Of a stretch of 64,000 nucleotides of DNA, positions 33,415-43,472 are shown piece by piece (within the stretch, counting starts at the first letter, position 1; every line of letters starts with the position of its first letter). Both the position numbers and the translations under genes were made by a program. Under the pieces are notes generated by a model. That model saw only the letters and a program-made list of their open reading frames with translations, did no database searches and was not told the DNA's origin. Source of the DNA: Conoideocrella luteorostrata (Eukaryota > Ascomycota > Sordariomycetes > Hypocreales > Clavicipitaceae); contig JASWJB010000022.1 of assembly GCA_032433595.1 (NCBI GenBank), positions 124,001-188,000 of the forward strand, written 5' to 3'.

Positions 33415-33812
33415 TGGGCTCAAGCAATCAAACTAAATTTGTTATTTTACACGATCGGTTTAGGACTCTACTCGGTTCCGCTCCGATAGTCGAACTTGTT
33501 CATCATGACGAAATATATCCTGTTGCTCATGAAGCAGGCGTTTATTTATTAGAAGCAGATGAGATTTTCATTACTAGCAATTAAATCGATGATGTTAAAG
33601 GTGGTTGGAGAGTGAAAATTTCCAAGGTCAGCTTTGGAAATGATTTCCGCTTTGTTATAGTAGATGAGATCCTATTTGGGGTTATCTATATGGTGAAGGA
33701 GGCGCATATTACCAACATGACATCCTTTTCTGCGCACAAGGCTCAGCAACGCAGCCGAGTGACTTGTTCAGGATGCAGGTGCAATCACCGTACTTGGTTG
33801 AACCTATTTTAA
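33415..33812 (+). pseudogene. SMP-30/gluconolactonase-like lactonase, N-terminal relic
   Basis: From the ATG at 33415 the frame reads FVILHDRFRTLLGSAPIVEL, then VAHEAGVYLLEADEIFITSN, close to the N-terminus of fungal sugar lactonases (the HEA metal-site motif is present). A TAA follows at 33582-33584, after which the same frame continues with VKGGWRVKISKVSFGNDF, again lactonase-like. After about 33660 homology fades, and the C-terminal propeller blades are missing. The gene would have opened a sugar lactone to the acid, the step after a sugar dehydrogenase. It is divergent from the aldolase, 376 bp apart. Confidence 0.65.
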
Positions 33813-34025
33813 CGAGTTGCAGGGGGCAGCCGTTCCAACCTTCTGGCGCCAAACGCCGTACCACAAGATTGTTTTGCATTGATATCAAAATGTGGATACT
33901 ATCACTTGACCCAGACCTAACGTGATAATGAGGCGCAGGAATATGATCGGTCAGCTTGCACCTTTGTTATCATTCATGTTACACGTAACCCGTGAGGTTC
34001 TAAATAGAGTTATGGCACCTCAGAG

Positions 34026-34908
34026 CTACTGCAGGTGAACATACATGCCACCGTCAACGAGCAACTGTGACCCAGTCACAAACCCACTCATCTGCTCAGC
34101 GGCAAGAAATACAGCCGGCCCGGCCATGTCCTCAGGCTGACCTACACGGCCCAAAGGTATGCGTTTCTCAAGATAGTTTTTCTTCTCCGTGTTTGCCATG
34201 TCATGGTCTGCCAACTGAGTGTGTATCGTACCCGGTAGAAGAGCATTTACCCTAACCTTTTCTTTTGCCAGTGAAATCGCCATGGATTGGGTCATGGACA
34301 GGAGTGCAGCTTTAGTGGGAGTGTAATGAACCTGCAGACCTCCGCCGAGGAGGGCGCTAATAGATGAGATGGCGATAATGGAGCCACCTTTTCCTTGTTT
34401 AACCATCTGTTCTGCGGCTGCTTGACATGCGTAAAAGGCACCGTTCACATTGACTTGCATAGATATATCAAACATGTCTTTGGTAATTCTTCATATTCGC
34501 GCTCGTCAGTAATCTTACTCGCGCACAACACATGTATGGCTAGGCAACTCACTCCAAAAATTTGCAAGCCTTGAAGATGCCCGCATTCGCGATAAAGATG
34601 TCTAATGCACCCCATCTCTCCACAGCGGCATTGACTAAATCCTTGCCTGTCTCCGGATCTGTTACATCTCCCGCCAGGTCCAGCAGCTCGCCGGTGGGTG
34701 GTGCTCCTGGTGGCGTTCCTTTGCGGATGCGGTCGGCTTGTTCGTATAAGCTCTGGAGGGATGATTCATCCTTGGAGAGCCCAAGATGATTGACAGCGAC
34801 GTGTGCACCCTGTCGAAGATACTCCAGGGCGATGGCTCGGCCAATACCCGTCGTGCCGCCAGTGATGGCAGCAGTCTTGCCAGCCAGAAGTCTGACCGCG
34901 AGACTCAT
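34026..34908 (-). CDS. Classical SDR, close to fungal L-rhamnose 1-dehydrogenase
   Basis: Two exons, 34908-34553 and 34488-34026, give 272 residues with a 64-nt intron in frame. The cofactor motif is TGGTTGIG (16-23), then NAG, the catalytic Ser in ISSISALLGG and YTPTK (Y174, K178). The phrases MVKQGKGGSII, HYTPTKA, LPGTIHTQL and RIPLGRVGQPEDMAGPA, and the C-terminal LLVDGGMYVHLQ, agree strongly with what I recall of yeast and Aspergillus L-rhamnose/L-fucose-type 1-dehydrogenases, which oxidise the aldose to its 1,4-lactone. The substrate remains an inference from this and from the adjacent lactonase relic and aldolase. It looks intact. A divergent SDR starts 437 bp away. Confidence 0.85.
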
Positions 34909-35345
34909 TTTTGCCAGCTTTGCAAAACGGCTGCAAAATCATGTGCAGGCTCAAGGGCTGCAAGATATGGAATGTTTTTCTGGATTATTGTTTTTGGGGG
35001 GTGCATCTACTACACCCACGCGTACTGAGGTTTGTCGGGTGCGCAGGGGGATCCATTGGTGAATGTGGGCCCAGGTTTGCCAGCCCCGACCTCGTCTCGA
35101 GGGCTTGGCTTCACACCTCTTCATGACTGACCCTTGCGTGCCCCCGAGACGCATTCTTGGTGCGCCTTGACTGACCAATGTAAGGCCTATCGTGAGCGAA
35201 TGTAACTCCGTACCCTGTTATTGTCGAGTCTTACTTAATTCTCGATTATGAAGGGCTGCCGCTGGAAAGCATCCTTCATTTTGGTACTCCGTAGTCGCGC
35301 CTGAGCTCTAAGTCGCCGCTCTTTGCAGTACATTTCACTCTCACC
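34909..35345. promoter_or_regulatory. Bidirectional promoter between two SDR genes
   Basis: 437 bp separate the start codons of two divergent SDR genes. A shared control region is likely. It contains TTGGTACTCCGTAGTC near 35279, one of the recurrent TACTCCGTA motifs. No specific operator could be assigned. Confidence 0.5.
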
Positions 35346-36418
35346 ATGTCTCTGTCTGCCGCCAAAGAGACCAGTGCCACAGCCATGGACACAATGGCTT
35401 CCCCGATCCATCGAACCAAAGTCACTCTCAGCGGCAAAGTAATTGCAAGTAAGTCGCAATATCGGTGCTGATCGCCCACGCGGGACTAACTTCTATCCAG
35501 TTACCGGCGCCAATCGGGGGATCGGTCTCGGTGTTGCAGAGTCGTGCCTTGACAACGGAGCTGAAGTCATCTATTCTATTGACTATGCCGAGCCAGGCAG
35601 CGAATTCGAAGCCGCCCAGAACAGGTGGCCAGGCAAACTCCGGGCCATCCAGGCGGACGTCACCAAAGAGGCTACCATCATGACTGCAGTGGACCAGATT
35701 GCAAGAGAGAGCGGCGGCTTGCACGGCATGGTTGTAAACGCTGGACGGACAAACCACAAACCAGCGTTGGACTTCTCTGAGGAGGAAATTCACGCCTTAT
35801 TCAATATTAATGTAAGTTGGCAACACCACGATGTCCAAGTCTTGGCCTAACTAGGGGCTTAGCTGTTTGGTGCTTTTTTTTGTGCACGTGCGGCGGCCCG
35901 TAAATTCATTGAGCTCGGTATCAAGGGCGCAGTTGTCTTTACGGCTTCCATGGCCTCGTACCGACCCAATAAGGTATTTCGCGCAGTGCAATTTTATCAT
36001 TTTGCTATAGTATATTTTGGGCTAATTCAGTATCAGAGGGTGCCTTCGGCCCCTTACGGCGCCAGCAAAGCCGGTGTCCGCAACATGACACACACATTGG
36101 CAATGGAGTGGGCTCAATATGGTATCCGTGTTAACTCAGTTTCGCCTGGCTTGGTCGAGACAGCCATGACTTATTGGGTACCGCAGCAGTCCGATTGGGA
36201 GCAGCAGCTTAAGTACTACGGCGGCATGCCTCGTCTGGCGCAAATCCAGGAGTTGGGCGGGGCTTACGTCTACTTACTCAGTGACGCTGCGAGCTACACT
36301 ACGTCGATCGATATTCCAGTCAATGGAGTCGTTGGAAGTGAGTTCTGTGTGCTGCTACTCAAATCTTCACCAAATTGTACTAACAGAAAAACTTAGTTTG
36401 TTAAAACATGAGCAATAA
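35346..36418 (+). CDS. Classical SDR, sorbose-reductase/polyol-dehydrogenase-like
   Basis: Probable exons 35346-35448, 35501-35811, 35863-35973, 36037-36337 and 36387-36418 (about 285 residues). The acceptor of exon 4 could instead be at 36031, and the last short exon is uncertain: without it the frame ends at 36396. Motifs: cofactor loop TGANRGIG, VVNAGR, Ser in FTASMASYRP, YGASK catalytic pair, and a C-terminal YLLSDAASYTTSIDIPVNG. This matches fungal NADP(H) ketose reductases and polyol dehydrogenases. It would interconvert a ketose and a polyol or sugar alcohol. It pairs divergently with the rhamnose-dehydrogenase-like gene. Confidence 0.8.
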
Positions 36419-36989
36419 AGCAAATTTTCAGAAAACACAAGAGATTACTTCTCAAAAACATTTCATGCGATTCTAATTTATAATAATATAGATGGTTTAC
36501 AACTGCACATAAATTTTCGAGTGTCTATCTGACCCTCGAGTAGTAGAGGCTACGGCTAGCATTCTGTAAAGCTCCCATGTACACATTCTGCCTTTGTTGA
36601 AAGTTGAAACACTATGAATATAGCCTTTTTTTTGGATTGATTCTGTGACGATGTCGCTATATGTATGGTATGGCAAAACAACATGATCCACGTGCCGAAA
36701 AATTTCATCCATTTAACTGCAGAACATTATAATGATGAAAAGTTGACGTCGATTCATCTTTCAGGGTAAGGAAAGCATTGTAGACGTCTGTTATCTATGC
36801 AGCAACGGCATCAGCACTGGTACGGGAGAACCGGAGAACCCGCAGCTAGGGCTCATGGTCGAGCCCGTAAAATCTAGTGTTAACTTAACCCGCCATCTAC
36901 GACAACATTTGAACCCGTTATATACGAGGAGGCGTCTCTAGCCAAGATTGTGTAGACCTGTAGGCAAAATCAGCGCCTGCGACTGCATC
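36419..36989. other. Intergenic stretch, nothing recognised
   Basis: AT-rich sequence without a supported gene between the SDR gene and the SDR relic. Confidence 0.55.
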
Positions 36990-37735
36990 CAAGAGAGGAA
37001 AATATTCATTGACTGACTCCCTTCAATTCCACCAGCTAGCAGGTGAGACCGCTAAGTATCATGCCGATCCACTTGGCCATAAGCTCTTTCAGTTGCGCGG
37101 TGATCACTGCTTTAATTGTTAGCGCAAACACTGCAAAAACTACTCCGGATGTGCCCATCATATATTATGTTTACTTTTAGTATCAGCATAGCCCGGCGAA
37201 AAGCAGCTGACCCGTGCAAAGTTAGCCCCCTCCACGGCCAAGCTCTTTGCAAGTATTAGCACGCCAGCCTTGGATGAGTTGTAAGCCGCCTGTATCTGAG
37301 GCACATTGACAAGACCAGCACACTAACAGATGCAGTGATTATCAAATTTCCACGATCTTGCGTCTTGAGGACACTCCCTGCAGTTAGAGCGGTCCGCATT
37401 ACGCCGTCGTAGTTGACTTTGTCCATAAAATCCCCATTTCATCTCGGTGTGTTCAAGAGATGCAATATTCTGGCATCAGACGAGCATTGCCGAGTGTCTG
37501 GACGATGTAGTCTATGGTCTCGGTAATTATTTGGGATTGGCAACATCTCACCGGACTGCTTTGATTCTGCGACCAGTCTTGTTAGCGACGGACACCGCAA
37601 CTGCCTCAGCATCGGAGCTGCTGTGGTAGATGAATGCCACATCCACGCCAGCCTCGGCGAGAGCAGTCACAACTTGAAGGCTTATACCACAAGATCCTTT
37701 AGTGATAATGATGATGTTATTGTTTACGGAAAAGA
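36990..37735 (-). pseudogene. SDR relic (L-xylulose/sorbose reductase-like)
   Basis: Minus-strand pieces in order: a decayed Rossmann start [48 protein letters not shown], then after a frameshift [20 protein letters not shown] with the catalytic Tyr and Lys, then FSPGYAD. Later pieces include LKELMAKWIGM followed by a stop and GADFAYRS in place of the usual GADIVVDGG end. Loss of the glycine motif plus frameshifts and stops mark it as dead. It is a third SDR of the same sugar-related block. Confidence 0.75.
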
Positions 37736-38418
37736 GGGATAGGACAGGAGTGTCAAGATTAGAAGGAGTATATAGAGGCGTCTCGAGCGTCTACTTGTTT
37801 ATTTTTATTTTTGGTACATATTAAAATGACCAACTAAGGAATGAAAATAGAAAAATCGACATGGCCGTCAGGCATCATGGGACCCGAGAAGCCACTAACT
37901 TCAGGCTAGCCCAAATACTTGCCTTGCGGGGATGTGGAGATCTGTGCATTTGAAAGTTTTGTGCTGAGTGAGACGTACTGTTCGGATATCGCGATATCCT
38001 CCCGCCCCTCAAATATGGGTCACCAAGTGAGAGAGCAGTCGCAGAAAATTTCCACCGTAACGTGTCATACTGCAGTTGACGTGCTCGTCTCGAGGGCAAA
38101 GTGGATCGAGGCCCCCCCACCGTGATGGGATAGGATGTTCCCCAGATCCTCTGATTTGTCCACGAATACCACGAAACCTGGGGCTACTGAATCCGAAAGA
38201 CCGGGGTAGGCTGTTGACATCGGCCATGTGGCATCGGCCACGGTTTCTAAGCCGGCATGACGAAGATTGATGTAGTTCCTCAGTACCTTCGGACCCAACA
38301 ATACGCACAACAAAGGTGGCTCATTATATGAATAGGCAAACTTTATCTGCAGAAATTTTTAAGATTGCGCTTGAAGTTTTCCGAAGAAGTTTTCCTTAGC
38401 TTTTAATCTCTTTTTAAA
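37736..38418. other. Interval with an unassigned minus-strand frame
   Basis: A minus frame at 38065-38313 includes LGPKVLRNYINLRHAGLETV and is followed in another frame by sequence of similar quality (38120-37875). It may be a two-exon gene or a relic of a domain I do not recognise. A GATATCGCGATATC palindrome lies near 37985. Most of the stretch is the upstream region of the transporter gene. Confidence 0.4.
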
Positions 38419-40307
38419 ATGACCTACCTCACGTTGGATCAGACAAAAAGTTGGATGGTGGCTGCGCACCTGCAGCAGCGATCGCTCCTCGTCGCAGTCA
38501 ATGCTCTTGCCGGCATGTCCATTTTCTTTTTTGGTATGATGAATTTCTTTGTTATTGTAGAGCCAAAATCCAGCACTGACATCCATTTCAGGTTACGATC
38601 AAGGTTTAATGGGAGGAGTCAACCAAAGCACCGACTACATCTATCGCATGGGGCTAGGCCACTTGGATGACGGCGGCAATCCTATCATTAAGAATGCGCT
38701 CCTTCAGGGAGGCATAATGGCCATATTCTACTTCGGCACTCTTGTTGGTTGCTTAGTTGGCGGTGCTTTCGGCGATAAGTTTGGCCGGATAAGCACTATT
38801 GGATTAGGAGCCCTCTGGGCAATCTTTGGTGCTTCCTTGCAATCTGCCGCAGAAAATCCTTCGTGGATGCTAGGCTCACGATTCCTCAACGGCATTGGGA
38901 CAGGCATACTCAATGGTATTGTGCCAGTGTGGGCGTCTGAGCTGTCCGACCACGCCAGCCGGGGTACCTTTATTGCCATGGAATTTACTCTCAATATATT
39001 TGGCGTTGTTGTCGCCTACTGGCTTGCTTACGGTGTGAGCTTTATTGACAACGGCGAAGCTCAGGCCCGCTGGCGATTTCCTGTTGCATTTCAGATTTTT
39101 CCCTTGTTACTACTCCTTGCTGCATGCTGGTCTTTCCCAGAATCACCTCGATGGCTTGTCAAAGTCGGTCGTGACGATGAGGCGCTATACGTCTTAAAAC
39201 GTCTTCGAGGTACTGAAGGCAACCAAGTTAGCATAGCCGAAGCCGAATATGAGGATATCCGTGGTGTCATCGAGCTTGAAAGGAGCTCAGAAGGGACTTC
39301 GTATATTCACATGCTTTTGGGTTGGAAGTCGGGCAAGCTTCACACTGGTCGAAGGGTTCAGTTGGTGATATGGCTGCAGATCATACAGTGCTGGACTGGT
39401 ATTGCCGGAGTAACTATGTACGGCCCGAGTATGTGTCCATGGACTGTTTTATGAGAAAGAACATGGAAAAAGAAAAAAAAAGATCTGCTGACTATTCTTT
39501 TCCCAGCCATTTTCCATATTGCCGGATTTGGTCCCGACAAGACCCAATGGGTTGCCGGTGTCAACAATGTTTTCTACATGTTTGCAACTCTTATATGCGT
39601 ATTCACCATCGATCGTATTGGCCGGCGCTGGACTCTATATTGGGGCTCTGTTGGGCAGGCAATCGCCATGTTTCTCGTTGGCGGCCTCTCCGGCGGTGGA
39701 TTGAACGCAAGGGACAGCGGCGACATTGGTACCGCTAATGAGTGGGGAGCTGCCGCTGCATCTATGGTGTATCTGTACACCTTCATATTTGGTGCCACTT
39801 GGCTGACCGTTCCATGGCTTTACCCTGCTGAGATTTTCCCAATACAAGTCCGAGCCAAAGGGAACGCGTGGGGCGTCGTAGGATGGAGTATTGGCAATGG
39901 GTAAGTCGCATCATAAAAATGTATGTTATGACTACTGATGATTCCTGTTAGCACACTTACACTTTTGCTACCGTACATTGTCAGCGCAATTAATGAGAAG
40001 ATGATGTACATTTTCGCAGTTGTAAATATTCTCAGCATTCCTATCGGTAGGTTATCGTCATGTTAGCTTGGTTGACGCGACTAACAGTTGACCAGTCTGG
40101 GCTCTGTATCCCGAGTCTAATCAAAGGACTCTCGAAGAGATGGATCTACTATTTGCCGCTTCTTCACCTTGGAGTTGGGAGGCTGAAAAGACGTTTACTA
40201 TTTTGAAGCAGGAGAGAGAGCGCAACGACCAAGCAGTGAAAGCGTCTGGGTTTAACATTGAGGCAAAAGGTGGCTGTAGTCACTCGCAACATCACGAGAC
40301 TTCGTGA
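38419..40307 (+). CDS. MFS sugar transporter (hexose/quinate-permease family)
   Basis: Five exons, 38419-38533, 38592-39428, 39507-39900, 39952-40046 and 40096-40307, give 550 residues with all junctions in frame. Sugar-porter signatures: GYDQGLMGGV in the first helix, GDKFGR between helices 2 and 3, PESPRWL after helix 6, DRIGRR between helices 8 and 9, and YPESNQRTLEEMD at the end. Twelve hydrophobic segments fit. It probably sits in the plasma membrane as a proton-coupled importer of a mono- or disaccharide or a sugar acid. Its place among the SDRs, aldolase and aldo-keto reductase suggests that it imports their substrate. No lesion seen. Confidence 0.9.
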
Positions 40308-41500
40308 TCGAGCTACTAATTGCGGGGATCTGTGGAATTTTGAGGTTGTAGTAATAGCGGGTGTATGTTGGAATCCCTCCGTCAAGCACAATAGGAAGCA
40401 CGGAGTAGGTCACATGGTCACCTTTCGGTCACGATATTTATACCGCGATATCGAGCCTTCCACTTTGACTTGTTTTTCTCTTCTGAGATACACAGATTTG
40501 AATACATCGTTTTTGCATTTTGAAGCATTTGATCCAAATCACCTGCACAAACCCCTGTGCAACCTTCAGTGTAATCAAGTGGATAGGAGCTGTCTATACC
40601 TAGAAAGAGACTGTGCTACTAAGCTTGATATTGTTTCATTAGTTTTCCCGGATGCTAATAGATATCGTTACCTAGAACGTTTCTCATTGATTCAGATCAG
40701 AGGAGCAGAATCTCAACCGAACAATTAGATCACTGAGGCTCTGATTTACTATCACAGGGATCTCTCATTCTCCTCGTCAAAAGGTTAGAGTTCAAATGGC
40801 ATTTTCACTGATCAGATGTATTATAGCTGCTCACGCCACGAGACGTGCTTTTGTTTTAATTCCTGTTAAAACTTGGAGAACACGTCAATGAGTGTATTGG
40901 ATTTATTAGATCGAAACTTTATGGCACAAAGCCACTCATCACTGAAAAAAGCAAAGCATCAACTCAACTTAAATCGAAGCCAAAGCCGTGATGGCGATGA
41001 AATTTGCTACTTTGTGCAGGAATTTGAGCACTCCCTAGGGTAACTGTGTGGACCAAGGATTTCTTCAACAAGAATGATGTTAGTTTACCTTGGATGGTGT
41101 ATTTATAGATAACGTAACTCCCCTCAGAGAGAAAAGGAATCACGTCTTCTTCGTGAAGCAAATTGACACTTTGTGATTTGACTCTTATTGCCTGTTATTA
41201 CTTGGTAATGATTACCTGAACATCTAAACCATTTGATCACACGCTTTTGAGTCATTCCACAAGTTCAATTAGGAACTAACTCGACATTGTTACAAATCTA
41301 ACCTTGTTAGCTGCGGTCGAATTCCGCCGCGCTCGATAATGACGATTTATGCTACACGATATTGAAAACCTAAGTGCACAAACGATTTTGATCAACCGAT
41401 ACCAAACAGGATCATAAGGTCTTCTGGGCGTTTGGTACGTTCATTTCTTCCTGACAAACTACAATTTTTTCCCGCTCACTATCAATTGATATTGTTAAGA
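40308..41500. other. Intergenic interval with a solo LTR
   Basis: Holds the LTR at 40366-40568. The rest is AT-rich and shows no supported gene; a minus frame at 40964-41161 has no domain. Confidence 0.6.
40366..40568 (+). mobile_element. Solo LTR (family A)
   Basis: A 203-bp copy, TGTTGGAATCCCTCCGTCAA...GTGCAACCTTCA, with exact target duplication GTGTA (40361-40365 and 40569-40573). It lies 58 bp after the transporter stop codon, so it may affect the 3' end of that transcript. Confidence 0.9.
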
Positions 41501-42626
41501 TCAATGAGTTCGTCCTTGGACAGCGCCCTCGATGCCCTCAAGATCGCTATATAGCCTCCACTGGTAATCCAAACTAGGATCGTTGAATCTTGCCTTGATA
41601 TCAAGCGTTTTGATTGCCTCAATGTCCTCCAGATCCATTTCGAAATCTGCCTCCACATTTTCTTTGATCTGCCAGTCGATCGTGCTCTTTGGGATCACGG
41701 ATCGGCCATGATTGACACCCCATGCCAATGCAATCTGCACTGCACTTTTCCCGTACTTCTTGCCCAATTGTTTCAACAAAGGTTGGTCGATTACGCGCAT
41801 CATATGCGATACTTGTTTGCTCCAACCAGTAGAGCGATAGAAATCGTTCATATTTCCGAGAGGGCTGAATTGGATAACATGAATGCCCTGAGATCGTAGC
41901 CATTCGTTAAAGTCTCGCTGTTGGAGATATGGGTGCACCTCCATCTGATGAACAGCCGGAATCTGACTTGTATAGATTAGCAAATATCTAGACCTGTAAC
42001 AATGGGGTTCGATCGAGACTTGCCGTGGAAGTATTCTCAATGAGCGTCTGAGTTTCACCCTTGCTAAAGTTGGAAACCCCAATGGCCTTCACCTTTCCAG
42101 TCGTGAGTAGTTCCTCCATTGCCTTCCAAGTATCAACAAACGTCGTTTTGCCTAATATCATTTTTCCATCATGGTCTCTAGGGAAGCGTTCGTCTCCCCT
42201 GGCAAATGTGCATGGGTAATGCATTAATAGCAGATCAACGTAAGGGGTACCAAGATCCTCCAAAGAGTTATCGAGGGCTTCTTCCACATCATCCGGATGG
42301 TAGTTGTTACACCATAACTTTGTGCCGAGGAAAATGTCTCCCCGAGGGATGCCGCTAGCCTTTAGACCCTTTCCGACTTGTTTCTCGACATCGTAAACCC
42401 GAGCGGTGTCAATAAGGCGAAGCCCCGCTCTCAAGGCGCGAGAAACTGCATCCTCTTGGGCGTTAGGATCCTGGAATGTCCCAAAGCCGATAGCAGGTAT
42501 AGTGTCGCCAGTATTGAGCTGGTACCGGGTTTGGCGGGATGCCACACCCCGAGTTTGATTTGTGCAAGGGATAGCTCGCCTGCTCACACGCCGAGCGGAC
42601 CTGACGAGAAGGTTTTGGGCACTCAT
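41501..42626 (-). CDS. Aldo-keto reductase with a mitochondrial-type presequence
   Basis: Two exons, 42626-42024 and 41962-41501, give 354 residues. The AKR tetrad is complete: D73 and Y78 in LIDTARVYDVE, K103 in LGTKLW and H136 in LLLMHYP; VSNFSKGE and VIPKST follow. It should reduce aldehydes or ketones (or oxidise sugars/polyols) with NADP(H). The first 38 residues are rich in Arg and Ser with almost no acidic residue (SARRVSRRAIPCTNQTRG), like a mitochondrial targeting presequence, which is uncommon for AKRs. The single intron (61 nt) seems to use a GC donor, GCAAGT, because only this keeps frame and family spacing. It is transcribed towards the transporter and co-directional with the regulator upstream. 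Confidence 0.85.
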
Positions 42627-43472
42627 GTTGATCAATTTTGCAGCGTCATCTCATCGTCCGAACCGAAACTTATTAAAAGAGAACTCCTACGGCGCAACTT
42701 ATAGGCTGCTTGGAGACAATGCTCCCAACAAAGCCCTCGGCGCGACAGCTGTCGGCCCAAAAGATTTGTGGTCCTTCTGCGTTCTCCGGCGCCATAAAGA
42801 TTGTGTGGGTGTGGGGTGTTGCCAGACTTCTTCTACCCTCGAGCCGAGGGCCACCACCAGCAGATCGCACATGGGTACGGAGTACTCCATACAGAATCAA
42901 ACCATATCGCCTTCTCAACCCAAGCGCAACAAGCGCCGCTCACAATCTGCCCTGTATTCTTCATGAGACAAGAGGCTGCCACATCACCATTTATTGTAGA
43001 AAACAGCGTTTTGAACAAGACTGGGCTGGGAACCAAGCAGAACAGCCTCAGATGAGATCGAGCTGTGGATGATTCACGGATGTCAACTCATAAAGCATAG
43101 TGACACTGGATTGGCATCGCAAGGGAGGTTTCATACTATTACTCTGTTGCGTTGGCAGCGTACTCGCGAAATTTGGTTCGCCTGGGTGCTGAGCCAATTC
43201 CACAGCCTGATTAAATTTGCTTTACACGCACAAAATGGATTCTCACTGGATTTAATGCGTTCACGCTCAAAATTGAATCGAAAATCATCGTGAAGGTCGT
43301 GACAATACTCAGGCGGTTACTGCATTAATCTCTGATCAAAATTTTAGCCTAACACGGGTGGGGCAGCAAAGTCGTCGCTCAGTCCAACGGATGAATATTG
43401 TCTGTACCTGAGGAGCAGCAACCACCATTACGTTGTGGCTTTCAATGTAGTGTGTGAAATAAAAGACAACAA
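42627..43472. other. Intergenic interval between the AKR and the Zn2Cys6 gene
   Basis: No gene supported. Overlapping frames at 42562-43072 are on the antisense side and show no domain. A GGTACGGAGTACTCCAT motif occurs near 42875. Confidence 0.55.

Noticed and set aside
35443..35850. 135-codon frame as a stand-alone SDR
   Set aside because: It begins and ends within introns of the multi-exon SDR gene that starts at 35346.
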